Positions 17,147-25,900 of a DNA stretch of 64,000 nucleotides are shown piece after piece (position 1 is the first letter of the stretch; every line of letters begins with the position of its first letter). A program made the translations under genes and the position numbers. The notes below the pieces were generated by a model, which was not told where the DNA came from, made no database searches, and saw nothing but the letters and a program-made list of their open reading frames with translations. Source of the stretch: Christensenellaceae bacterium (GTDB lineage Bacteria; Bacillota; Clostridia; Christensenellales; UBA1242); assembly GCA_031260975.1 (NCBI GenBank), contig JAISKJ010000003.1:165758-229757 (forward strand). The letters run 5' to 3'.

Positions 17147-17221
17147 TGGGGTATAGCCAAGTGGTAAGGCACAAGACTTTGACTCTTGCATTCGTAGGTT
17201 CAAATCCTGCTACCCCAGCCA
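17147..17221 (+). tRNA. tRNA-Gln (anticodon UUG)
   Basis: 75 nt with encoded CCA. Acceptor TGGGGTA/TACCCCA; D-arm AGCCAAGTGG; anticodon loop CTTTGAC; T-loop GGTTCAAATCC. Confidence 0.95.
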
Positions 17222-17313
17222 TTGAAAATTTGTCCGATAAAGAATTTGGGTAGCATTAATAAGGCATATATACTTTCTTCTCTTTATTTAGAATTGTAAA
17301 TACAAACAAAATG

Positions 17314-17338
17314 AAAAAATCGGCATATGCCGTTTTTT
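17314..17338. terminator. Bidirectional terminator after the ABC exporter gene
   Basis: CGGCATATGCCG palindrome between A6 and T6 runs; the exporter stop codon touches it. Confidence 0.85.
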
Positions 17339-18987
17339 CATTTGATTTTACCGTCTTTAAGGGTAAAGATATTGTCAAAAACCTCATAGGAGTTAAGCTT
17401 GTGAGCGATGACGAGAATAGTTTTTGATTTTTTTAGCTTGGCAAGTACTTGAAAGAAAAGGGTTTGGTTTTCTTTATCTAGCGCTGAGGTTGGTTCGTCA
17501 AAAAGAATGACAGGGGTATCCTTTAAAATAGTTCTTGCGATTGCAATACGCTGCTTTTGTCCGCCGCTTAAATTGGCTCCGTTTTCACAAAGTTGGGTGT
17601 TATAGCCTTCAGAAAAGCCTAAAATCTCATCATGAATGTTTGCGCTATTACAAGCTTTAACAACTTCATCACGGCTGGCCGAAGGTTTAACAATTCTTAT
17701 ATTTTCTTCAACTGTTGCATTAAAGATAAACGGTTCCTGATTTATGATGCAGAGGGCTGAGCGGAAGCTTTGTTCGTCAAATGAGTTTATATCAAGGCCA
17801 TTAAAAAAGATTTTTCCATCCTTGGTATCTAAAAGTTTTGAGAGCAAACCAAAAAGTGTGCTTTTGCCACTTCCGCTTGAACCTACAAATACCGAGCAGG
17901 AATTGGGAGCAATTTTAAACGAGATATTATTCAGAACCAATTGGTCGCCATAACCGAATGAAAGGTTTTTAACTGTTATGCCCGCAGGAAGAAGGGATAT
18001 GGCTTCAGAACCAAATTGTTCGGCGTCTTTAGTGTTTATTACCTCTAAAATTCTTCCGGCTTGATAGTCGCCCTGCACATAATATGATTTAATTTTTGAA
18101 AAGAAACCTACAGTGTCATACATGAGGCTTTTGTAGTTTAGAATAATAAGCAAAACAACAACGGTGATTTGTCCGGTAGGGAACAGCCAAAAAGCGCAGA
18201 GAAGAACAAGGCAGGCGTCAATAGTCCACTGCAAAAAGGTCTTGACGCGGCTTAAGAACTCAAAGGTGTGAACACGGGCAACATTTTGCTTAGCCAAACG
18301 AGAGTGGATTGTATTATTGACACTAATTACTTCACTTTTTAGACCCAGGCCTTTTACATCTTTGATTCCGCGAATAAGTTCGTTAAATTTGGAATTTGAC
18401 TGTTCGGTGGTTTTTTTGACGCCTTGCAGGTGCTTAAGGTCCTTTTTGACTTTTATGGCATCAACGACAAAGAGCAGAGAAGCACCAACAGTGAAAAACA
18501 GGCCACACTGCCAATTGAGAAAATAGATAAGCAACAGAAAGCTGCAATTTGTGAGAACATCCACCATGGTGCTGGCAACATTGGTTAGAAACGAGCTCAC
18601 CTCGTTGGTGTCGTCGTTCAGGCGCTCAATATAGTATCCGCTCGGATTTTCTTTTATGGTTTGAAACTTTGTGCCTAGTGTTTTGGATATGAGATTTCGG
18701 CGTATATCGTTGGCTACATAGTTTGATAGCACCGCTCCAAAGCGGCTCCACAAAAACCAGCAAATGTGGTGAATAAGCACAGCGGCCATAATCAAAATGG
18801 TAAACTTAACCATTTGGTTTATATTTTGATTTGTTATGCCGACCAGCTGCTCACTCATAAAATAAGCTATCACCATGCCGAGCGAGCTTGCAATCACGGC
18901 AACAATAAGCAGTGAGATGGTAAGAGGCATATATTTTTTGAAATACGGCTTCATTTGCCGTAAATTTTTGTAACGTTTAAAAAACAT
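17338..18987 (-). CDS. ABC exporter, fused membrane and ATPase domains
   Basis: 549 residues from ATG 18987, with AAGGAG 9 nt upstream. Residues 1-300 form a six-helix type-I exporter membrane domain. The ATPase has GSSGSGKST (Walker A), INQEPFIF (Q-loop), LSGGQKQR (signature), VILFDEPTSALD (Walker B) and AHK (switch His). It works as a homodimer or with a partner not seen here. Substrate is unknown. It stands behind a 16-codon ORF and a terminator (19037-19142), so its expression is probably set by attenuation, as for drug-induced exporters; export of that small peptide is an alternative. Confidence 0.9.
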   Translation of the reverse strand: MFFKRYKNLRQMKPYFKKYMPLTISLLIVAVIASSLGMVIAYFMSEQLVGITNQNINQMVKFTILIMAAVLIHHICWFLWSRFGAVLSNYVANDIRRNLISKTLGTKFQTIKENPSGYYIERLNDDTNEVSSFLTNVASTMVDVLTNCSFLLLIYFLNWQCGLFFTVGASLLFVVDAIKVKKDLKHLQGVKKTTEQSNSKFNELIRGIKDVKGLGLKSEVISVNNTIHSRLAKQNVARVHTFEFLSRVKTFLQWTIDACLVLLCAFWLFPTGQITVVVLLIILNYKSLMYDTVGFFSKIKSYYVQGDYQAGRILEVINTKDAEQFGSEAISLLPAGITVKNLSFGYGDQLVLNNISFKIAPNSCSVFVGSSGSGKSTLFGLLSKLLDTKDGKIFFNGLDINSFDEQSFRSALCIINQEPFIFNATVEENIRIVKPSASRDEVVKACNSANIHDEILGFSEGYNTQLCENGANLSGGQKQRIAIARTILKDTPVILFDEPTSALDKENQTLFFQVLAKLKKSKTILVIAHKLNSYEVFDNIFTLKDGKIK

Positions 18988-19036
18988 AAAAATTCTCCTT
19001 TGATTTGTATTTTGCCTTTTAAAAAATGGCAACAAA

Positions 19037-19062
19037 AAACACGGAAGAAGCCCTCCGTGTTT
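19037..19062 (-). terminator. Leader terminator before the ABC exporter
   Basis: AAACACGGA, 8-nt loop, TCCGTGTTT followed by T on the minus strand. It lies between the 16-codon leader ORF and the exporter start, so transcripts must read through it. Confidence 0.8.
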
Positions 19063-19091
19063 AAATACAAAAACAAAAGGAGAACATTCTT

Positions 19092-19142
19092 CTATTCAGC
19101 GGCAGTTGCCTTTATCTTGTTTGCTAAAATATTTGGACACAT
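19092..19142 (-). CDS. 16-residue leader peptide ORF
   Basis: ATG 19142 to TAG 19092 encodes MCPNILANKIKATAAE. AAAGGAGT is 8 nt upstream and a near-consensus promoter precedes it, so translation is likely. The terminator begins 30 nt after the stop codon. The arrangement fits a ribosome-stalling attenuator for the exporter. The peptide is too short and hydrophilic to be an obvious bacteriocin, though a signalling peptide cannot be excluded. Confidence 0.6.
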   Translation of the reverse strand: MCPNILANKIKATAAE

Positions 19143-19167
19143 AGTAATACACTCCTTTAATGATAAC

Positions 19168-19196
19168 AGTATAATATAAAGTTCTGACAAAGTCAA
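19168..19196 (-). promoter_or_regulatory. Promoter of the leader ORF and ABC exporter
   Basis: -35 TTGACT (19191-19196), 17-nt spacer, -10 TATACT (19168-19173). Confidence 0.82.
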
Positions 19197-19212
19197 GAGG
19201 GGGAAAAGGCTT

Positions 19213-19758
19213 TTAAGTACCATGCAATTGAGAAGGTGCAAAGGTGTTTGTCGGGGCGGGGGTGTCGTTTTGAACAAGTTCAGTTATATATTCATTACGG
19301 GAGATATTAAAGTCTTCTATTTGGGTTTTTAACGGAAGTGAGTTGTATGTGGATGTAAAGTATTCTCTGTAGCTTGGAGCAGGGTGGCCCATCATTTGTT
19401 CAACAATTTCAGGGGTAGGAGATAACGGGTTGCTTGAAATAATCTGTCCAAAACGGATACCTTCAAAAAGCAGTCCTTTTATGTCTTGTGGCACATCTTG
19501 CATGGCATCAAGGATGGTTCTGATATTTGCAGAGATATTATTTGGTGCGGGTGCAGTTTCTTTGTTGTTTTTTTGTGTTGTGTCGCTGATTGTGTATAAA
19601 CTTTTATATAAATTGTTATATGCATAGGGGGCATCCGATTCGTTAATAAAACCGCTAAGTCTTTTTGCGGCATCTTTTATTTCAAGGGTTTTTATGATTA
19701 CAGGTAATATGTATGTATGATTGTTGTCATAGGCTTCTATTTTAATTTTGTATATCAC
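19213..19758 (-). CDS. Unknown protein, Pro/Asn-rich C-terminus
   Basis: 181 residues from GTG 19758, with AAGGAG 7 nt upstream. The first 60 residues alternate strands and helices (YKIKIEAYDNNHTYILPVIIK). The rest is polar with QKNNKE, PAPNN and TPAPTN segments and a helical centre (DVPQDIKGLLFEGIRFGQII). There is no signal peptide, membrane segment or known motif. I do not recognise it. It is divergent from the amidase gene, sharing the promoter region. Confidence 0.65.
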   Translation of the reverse strand: MIYKIKIEAYDNNHTYILPVIIKTLEIKDAAKRLSGFINESDAPYAYNNLYKSLYTISDTTQKNNKETAPAPNNISANIRTILDAMQDVPQDIKGLLFEGIRFGQIISSNPLSPTPEIVEQMMGHPAPSYREYFTSTYNSLPLKTQIEDFNISRNEYITELVQNDTPAPTNTFAPSQLHGT

Positions 19759-19789
19759 AGTCTTTCTCCTTACAGATTTTTATATCCGT

Positions 19790-19818
19790 ATTATATCACA
19801 TATCACAAGCATTGTAAA
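19790..19818 (-). promoter_or_regulatory. Promoter for the gene starting at 19758
   Basis: -35 TTTACA (19813-19818), 17-nt spacer, -10 TATAAT (19790-19795) with TG extension. Confidence 0.75.
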
Positions 19819-19879
19819 TGGGGGACTCAAATCTGCGCTTTCAGGTTGCAAACGTGGAAACACTTGCATATATGATAAT

Positions 19880-20347
19880 ATGTATAACCGAACGAAAGCC
19901 ATAGAATATGCTCTTAAATGGGCAGATGGCCGTAACAGCATATATTCTGATTTCACCAAAATGGGCGGAGACTGCACCAATTTTGTGAGTCAGGCACTTC
20001 ATGCCGGAGGTATTGAGATGGATTTTACTCCTCTGGGTTGGTATTATGTAAACCTGAACTCAAGGGCTCCGGCATGGTCGGGAGTAAATGAGTTTTATAA
20101 TTTTGCCACAGAAAACACTTCGCTTAGGGGTGTAAGGGCAAAAGAGGTTGATATAAACCAAATTGAAGAGGGTGACGTTGTGCAGCTGGGTGACGGCACA
20201 AGGTTTTATCATTCACTGTTTGTGACTAATATTGCTGATAATACCTTTGACGGCATCTTTATAACCGCCCATGATTTTGACAGTAAAAACAGGCGACTTA
20301 GCACCTATGTTTTTGAAACTGCCAGATTTTTGCATATTCTCAATTGA
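19880..20347 (+). CDS. Amidase_6-type (papain-like) domain protein
   Basis: 155 residues from ATG 19880. YNRTKAIEYALKWADGRN..Y..F...GGDCTNFVSQALHAGG is split across residues 2-50, with Cys in GGDCTNFVSQ as the nucleophile; a later YHSLFV supplies the His. This is the putative amidase domain of PF12671, normally in secreted or sporulation-related proteins, but here there is no signal peptide. The start is chosen at the domain edge. No ribosome-binding site is seen, while TTGCAA (19846-19851), 17 nt and TATATG (19869-19874) would place the transcript start at the ATG, a leaderless arrangement. A longer frame to 19748 would cross the divergent promoter. Confidence 0.75.
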   Translation: MYNRTKAIEYALKWADGRNSIYSDFTKMGGDCTNFVSQALHAGGIEMDFTPLGWYYVNLNSRAPAWSGVNEFYNFATENTSLRGVRAKEVDINQIEEGDVVQLGDGTRFYHSLFVTNIADNTFDGIFITAHDFDSKNRRLSTYVFETARFLHILN

Positions 20348-20416
20348 TTATTTCTGCTTTTTATGTGCTCAAAAATTAAATTGCTTTCATTGTCGCCTTA
20401 TTATAAAACTCAATAA

Positions 20417-20450
20417 AAAAACCAACACTTAAGTTTATGTGTCGGCTTTT
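20417..20450. terminator. Imperfect hairpin between convergent genes
   Basis: AAAAACCAACAC / GTGTCGGCTTTT with mismatches lies between the amidase and HD genes and could stop transcription in both directions. Confidence 0.45.
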
Positions 20451-20502
20451 AATTGAGTTTAATATAAAAATTTTTTGATGAAGAGCAAGCGGCGGAGATT
20501 TT

Positions 20503-21099
20503 TTAGTCGGCGGTTTCGTCGAGGTAGGTTGCCTGAATGTCGGCTATGTGAAAGAGTGCGGCAATTGGAAATTTATAAAACGCTGTGCTCATGGCGTAAC
20601 TGCCGCCTACAACTCTGGTGTCAAAGCCTCCCATGTGCCAATTTATGGCCATGGCTTCTTCACGTGAGAGTTTAATAAAGGCAGAGGCGATATACACCGA
20701 TTTTTCGCCATGCCCATAAGGAAGGCCGTCGTCAACGGTATAGTAGGGCTGCTGCTCCCACACGCCGTCGATTTTGACGTTTCTCATTTCTTCTTTATAA
20801 AAATCGATTTTGCAAATATCATGCAAAAGCGCAATCACGGCAACGCTTTCGTCGCTGACATTTTTTTGATGTTTTTCACCATATTCATCAACAATGAGTT
20901 TTTTAAACCGTTTGTACGCATTGAGAGTATGAAAGAGAAGTCCGCCTCTGAAAGCTGAGTGAAATTTTGTGGAGGCGGGTGCCACAAAGAAGTCTGAGTT
21001 TTTTATCCACTCCAAAAGTTTGTCGCCGCCTTCGCGTTTTATGTTTTGCTGATAAATCTGCATAAATTCTGCTTCAAGCTTTTCTAAGTCCGGTTTCAT
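20503..21099 (-). CDS. HD-domain phosphohydrolase
   Basis: 198 residues with a G-rich ribosome-binding site 7 nt upstream. Metal ligands are visible: His in LLFHTLNAYK, the HD pair in ALLHDICK, a His in NWHMGG, and the Asp in FHIADIQATYL. HD proteins hydrolyse phosphodiesters or nucleotides; this short single-domain type is often annotated only as hydrolase. It is controlled by its own promoter with a palindrome placed just after the predicted transcript start. Confidence 0.82.
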   Translation of the reverse strand: MKPDLEKLEAEFMQIYQQNIKREGGDKLLEWIKNSDFFVAPASTKFHSAFRGGLLFHTLNAYKRFKKLIVDEYGEKHQKNVSDESVAVIALLHDICKIDFYKEEMRNVKIDGVWEQQPYYTVDDGLPYGHGEKSVYIASAFIKLSREEAMAINWHMGGFDTRVVGGSYAMSTAFYKFPIAALFHIADIQATYLDETAD

Positions 21100-21110
21100 T
21101 TTATCCCCCT

Positions 21111-21134
21111 ACAAGTGCGCATATGTGCACTTGT
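21111..21134 (-). promoter_or_regulatory. 24-bp near-perfect palindrome, probable operator of the HD gene
   Basis: ACAAGTGC...GCACTTGT with 11 of 12 positions matching between halves. It lies between the promoter and the start codon, roughly +9 to +32, where a repressor or a 5' RNA hairpin could act. Confidence 0.6.
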
Positions 21135-21149
21135 TGCATTGCTATAATA

Positions 21150-21179
21150 ATTATACTTTAAAATATGGACAAAAGTCAA
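21150..21179 (-). promoter_or_regulatory. Promoter of the HD-domain gene
   Basis: -35 TTGACT (21174-21179), 18-nt spacer, -10 TATAAT (21150-21155). Confidence 0.75.
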
Positions 21180-21219
21180 ACTATTGTGCGCTTTAGGGTT
21201 TTAGCCTGTTTTTATCAAT

Positions 21220-21249
21220 TTGACCCCGGATAGCTTTTTGTGATATACT
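21220..21249 (+). promoter_or_regulatory. Promoter of the small gene at 21267
   Basis: -35 TTGACC (21220-21225), 18-nt spacer, -10 TATACT (21244-21249) with TG extension. Confidence 0.65.
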
Positions 21250-21266
21250 AAAAATTAAGGGAGCTT

Positions 21267-21389
21267 ATGAATATTGTATACATACACCACGCGCACCGCG
21301 ACAACAGCAAAGGATTTGGCGGAATGCAGGCTGTTGGCATTTGTCCTATAATATTTAAGTTTGACAAGGTGGGTTTTGAGGCGAATTAA
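21267..21389 (+). pseudogene. 40-codon ORF, possible truncated histidine phosphatase
   Basis: It has a promoter, AAGGGAG 4 nt before ATG, and encodes 40 residues starting MNIVYIHHAHRDNSKG. The IVYIHHAHR start resembles the RHG/E histidine motif at the N-terminus of histidine-phosphatase proteins, after which the rest of that fold is missing. Either a decayed gene whose control region survives or a real small protein; I lean to the former. Confidence 0.45.
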
Positions 21390-21474
21390 TTGTATGCGGG
21401 TAGTTTAATTTAGAATGTGATTTTTGCAGAAAAGAATAATAAAAACGACTGAATTCAGCCGTTTTTTGTTTTTA

Positions 21475-22704
21475 TTAGACCATTCTTGTCATATTTATGC
21501 CTTCTTGAAATCCACATGGGGTGGTGCATTCGCGAATACCGCTGCGGCATCCGGCGCCTTTAAGCACAGGTTTAAGCTCATATGCCCGCGGGTGGCCGGT
21601 TTCAACAAGGGTGTCATAATAGCGTTGTGCAGTGTCAAAGGTCTGCATGCTTATTTCCTGCTGCGCCTGTGAACAAAGCCGTTCTCTGCATTTGCTGTTT
21701 ATAAAATCATCCAGAACGCCGCTTTCGTTAATGCTAAGGAGTGTACCTTGAGGTATGTCTCCCTCCTTAAACTGCCCGAGAAGATCTTCGTTCCATTCCA
21801 TTGTCAAAGATTTGTCTCCTCGAAGAACGGGAGGTACAAAGAAGCGCGGGTTATGTGTTTTTACGTCACCGTCAAAGTAGCCGGTGTAGGTGCCGAATTG
21901 ATTTGTGCGGTGTCGGTGTGCCTGCGCAAGTTGGGCGATGCTGCCATAGTAGTTGGTTTGGTATACATCACTGAACATAGGTTCATATTTGTGCGGGCTG
22001 AAAAACTTTAGTCTTCGGCCGTGTGTAGCCTCAGCAAGGGCGGGTTTGTATAGCCCCAAATTTTGTATTTGACCAACAAATTCTTGCATTTCACTCTTAA
22101 GATTGTCATAAACGATGCCTTTTACGGGAGGCTGAGCAATAAACTTTTCCATAAGTCCGCAAAGGATGTTGAGCTGACGATAAGAAAAAGTGTGTATCAT
22201 TGTGGTGCTGGGATTGAAATAAGATGAAGTGTACCTTGCGTTTTCCTGAGAAAGCTTCTGAATTTTGTTTTGAACAAACGGTGCATCAGAATAAGCTCCA
22301 TTTATCTCTTTTTTCAGTATTTTATCCCATTTATCAAACAGTTTCTGCTGTTCACTCGGCAGTTCCATTTTTGTAAACCTTGCTGATTTTTCGCTGGTGG
22401 CATAATCTTGCTCATCATTAAGTATCATTGCAAGTTGCTTTGAAATGCCGTCAAGCTCCAAAGAGATATGTGCATGGTCAAACGGGCTGTGGTGGTAGCT
22501 TGTTTCTATTTGCTTTAGTCTGTCACGAGTTTTTTGCAGGTCTTCTGCCAGAATTGTTTCAACATTTCCTCTCATATAGCAAACATGTGCTGAGGTGGCA
22601 GCAAGCTGTTCCGGCACCGAGATTTCGAAGATGCCATCTTTTTTGTTTAAAATATCTTTGACCCAATCTTCAAACTGAGTTTGGGCAATTATTTTTACTT
22701 CCAT
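21475..22704 (-). CDS. thyX: FAD-dependent thymidylate synthase-like protein
   Basis: 409 residues with AGGGGG upstream. It looks like the long form with two ThyX-type halves. Residues 60-115 have HHSPFDHAHISLELDGISKQL...SARF, and residues 255-285 have AQAHRHRTNQFGTYTGY carrying the RHR motif. The C-terminal CRERLC..AQQEI is typical. ThyX makes dTMP from dUMP using methylenetetrahydrofolate and FAD. In the first half the RHR triplet is not present, so only the second half keeps it. The end, CRSGIRECTTPCGF, is Cys-rich and unusual. The promoter holds a homopolymer (see 22728-22757). Confidence 0.65.
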   Translation of the reverse strand: MEVKIIAQTQFEDWVKDILNKKDGIFEISVPEQLAATSAHVCYMRGNVETILAEDLQKTRDRLKQIETSYHHSPFDHAHISLELDGISKQLAMILNDEQDYATSEKSARFTKMELPSEQQKLFDKWDKILKKEINGAYSDAPFVQNKIQKLSQENARYTSSYFNPSTTMIHTFSYRQLNILCGLMEKFIAQPPVKGIVYDNLKSEMQEFVGQIQNLGLYKPALAEATHGRRLKFFSPHKYEPMFSDVYQTNYYGSIAQLAQAHRHRTNQFGTYTGYFDGDVKTHNPRFFVPPVLRGDKSLTMEWNEDLLGQFKEGDIPQGTLLSINESGVLDDFINSKCRERLCSQAQQEISMQTFDTAQRYYDTLVETGHPRAYELKPVLKGAGCRSGIRECTTPCGFQEGINMTRMV

Positions 22705-22727
22705 TTTATTTCCCCCTAAGTCTCATC

Positions 22728-22757
22728 ATTGTAACACGAAGGGGGGGGGGGTGTCAA
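22728..22757 (-). promoter_or_regulatory. thyX promoter with poly-C spacer
   Basis: -35 TTGACA (22752-22757) and -10 TACAAT (22728-22733), separated by 18 nt of which 11 are consecutive C on the minus strand (G at 22741-22751). Tract slippage would change the spacer length and thus promoter strength. The predicted start is about 17 nt before the ATG. Confidence 0.75.
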
Positions 22758-22805
22758 TACCCACTTTGCGGATGAAGGCGGACGCATATTTTATCTGAAG
22801 CGTAA

Positions 22806-22834
22806 AAAAAACCGACGGGACGCGTCGGTTTTTT
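22806..22834. terminator. Terminator downstream of PFOR gene
   Basis: A6 plus CCGACG, 5-nt loop, CGTCGG plus T6; symmetrical, so usable from both sides. Confidence 0.85.
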
Positions 22835-22924
22835 ATTGCGAAGCAACAAGGTTTTTTGACAGGCAGGTTCTTGTTGTACGGCAACAGGACTTATGGGTCT
22901 ACAGTGATGCGAAACAGGAACTTA

Positions 22925-25900
22925 TCAAAATTTCTTGTTTGCCAACTCTAAATATCTTTTATATCGCTGCTCGGCAGACTCTTTGCTAAGCAGGTGAAGC
23001 TCTGTTGCTAGTTTTGGGTCAATCTTTTTAAGAGCAGCATATCGGCTTTCACCTTCCAAGAATTCGAGATAATCTCTTGTTGGTGGGTTACTATCAAGAG
23101 TAAACGGATTTTTATTCTGTTCTAAAAGCGATGGGTTATAGCGATATAGGTGCCAATAACCACACTCGACAGCTTTTTTGATTTCGTTTTGTGCTTCGTT
23201 CATATTTATGCCGTGGTTAATGCAGGGTGAGTAGGCGATAATGATACTTGGCCCGTCGTGCTGCTCAGCCTCCCACATAGCCTTTACTGTCTGGTTCATA
23301 TCAGCGCCCATTCCTATTTGAGCAACATATACATTGTTATATGTCATAGCAATCAGCCCCAGGTCTTTTTTTGGAGTTCGCTTTCCGCCCATGCTAAACT
23401 TTGCAGTGGCACTGAGCGGAGTAGATTTTGAGGTTTGACCGCCGGTGTTGCTATAAACCTCGGTGTCAAGCACCAGAATGTTTACGTTTTCGCCGCTTGC
23501 CAGAACATGGTCGAGGCCGCCAAAGCCTATATCATATGCCCAGCCGTCGCCTCCGATAAGCCAGGTGCTTTCTTTTGTGAAACTGTTTTGATACAAACTA
23601 AACTCGGCGATATCCTTTGTTATAGGCGTCAACTTTTGTGCGAGCTCATAAGACTTTTCACCGTCATCAAAGCTTTGCAGCCATTCATTTAAAAGAGTTG
23701 TTGCTTTGTGTTCGGGGTTGGTTTTAACAAATTCGGTCACACGGGTTTTTAGTGCCTCACGGTCTTTCTTTTTGGCTAGGTATATACCAAGCCCGAACTC
23801 TGCGTTGTCTTCAAACAGACTGCTTGCCCAAGCGGGGCCGTGACCCATTGAGTTCTGTGCATATGGACAGCTGGGGGCCGAGCCTCCGTATATGCTGCTG
23901 CAGCCTGTGGCGTTGGCGATAAGCATACGCTTTCCAAACAACTGTGTTGCAAGTTTGATATACGGCGTTTCGCCGCAGCCGGCACATGCACCGCTAAATT
24001 CAAACAGAGGCTTGATAAACTGACTGCCCTTGAGTGTGTTTGATTTGAATATGGTCTGTGGGTTTTCAGGCAGTGTTTGAGAGAAGTTATAATTTGTCTC
24101 TTCGGCTTTGTTGAGCTTTACGCTGTTTGTCATCTTGAGTGCCTTTTCTTTGGCGGGGCACACTTTGACACAGTTTTCACATCCCGTGCAGTCAGCGACG
24201 TTGATTTGTATTCTAAACTGATGCTCCGGCACGCCCATGGCATGGAGGGTGTCAAAAGTTGATGGGGCATCTTTTATATCGCTGTTTTTTACAAGAACAG
24301 GCCGTATTGCTGCGTGAGGGCAAACGAAGGAACACATGTTGCATTGAATACAATTTTGTTTTATCCAGCAAGGGCTTTCGATTGAAATTCCTCGCTTTTC
24401 AAACTTGGAGGTATTTGTGGGAACTCTTCCGCGCGGGTCAAACTGTGACACAGGCAGAGTGTCTCCAAGCTTACGCTCAATTGGCAGTATAAATGAATTG
24501 TAGTATTCATCATTGCTTTTTTGTTTTAACTTGCTGCTTGCCGTAAATTTACTTAGGTCAACCCTGACAAGGCCTGCGGTAGTTGCTTTTATCGCTGCTG
24601 TATTGGCCCGAAGTATGGCTTCGCCTTTCTTCTTATATGTTTTTTGCGCGGCGTCAATCAGAAGTTCTTCAACTTTTGAATAGGGCATGATTTTTGTAAG
24701 GTAAAAAAAGCTCGCCTGCATAATTACGTTAATGCGTCCGCCCAGACGATTTTCTTGGGCAATCCGGTTGGCGTCTATTATATAAAAGTTGATTTTCTTT
24801 TGTTTGAGCTGCGTCAAAAAGTTGTCGGGTAGAATTGTGCCTAACATATCTGCTGAATAAGGGGAGTTAAGCAGGAAGGTGCCGCCGCTTTTGAGGTCGT
24901 TTAGCATATCATATTTGCCTATATAATTTATGTTGTGACAGGCCGCAAAATCGGCATTGTCTATGAGATAGGGTGCATCTATGTCAAGCTTTCCAAACCG
25001 CAGATGCGAAATGGTGAGACTTCCTGATTTTTTGGAGTCAAACTCAAAGTATCCCTGACAATTGAGGTCAGTGTTTTCACCTATTATTTTAATGGAGTTT
25101 TTGTTAGCACTGACTGTTCCGTCGCTGCCAAGCCCATAGAACTTGCAGGAAGTGCCGCCGCTGTTTAGGTTAAATTTTTCAACCGGCAGAGAGGTGTGTG
25201 ATACGTCATCGGTTATGCCGACAGTAAACTTTTGTTTGGGTGTTTTGCTTGCCATGTTGTCAAAGACAGCTTTGACCATAGCCGGAGTAAATTCCTTTCC
25301 GCCAAGGCCATATATACCGCCGAAGACATTTATTTCACGAAGAAAATTGGATTTTGATGCAAAACAGGCACTGCCAGCGGATGCCCCACCGTCAAGCATA
25401 GCTGTGCATATGTCCTTATATAGCGGTTCACCTCCGGCGCCGCATTCCTTTGTGCGGTCAAGCACCGAAAGGTTTTTTACAGTTTTGGGCAGGGCCTTTA
25501 TAAAACTGTCGGCTGGAAAGGGCCTGTAAAGCCTGATAAGCACTACACCTGTTTTTTTGCCGAGCTTGTTAAGTTCAGCTGCCGTCTGTTTAGCGGTGTG
25601 ATATCCGCTTGCCATAATTACGATAATGTCTATGGCGTCAGGGGCACCGAAATATTCAACGCTGCTATATTTCCGCCCTGTTAGATTAGCAAACTCCTCA
25701 AAGGTATTTTTAAGATGCTTTTCTACGCTTGAATAATAGGTGTTTGAAGCTTCTCTGTTTTGAAAGAATATATCAGGATTTTGAGCGGTGCCCTGCTGGT
25801 GTGGCTTTGTTGAACTTAGACCCCGTGCTTTGAAAGCAATCACTGCGTCCATAGGCAGAAGTTTTTTTAGTGTGCCTTGTTCAAGGTTGTCAATTTTGTT

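Noticed and set aside
19748..19880. Longer amidase protein starting at 19748 with a signal-like N-terminus
   Set aside because: The extra part crosses the promoter and start of the divergent gene and has no ribosome-binding site.
22741..22751. G-run as merely a sequencing artefact
   Set aside because: It fits exactly between a TTGACA and a TACAAT at workable spacing, so it was kept as a finding, with the caveat about tract length.
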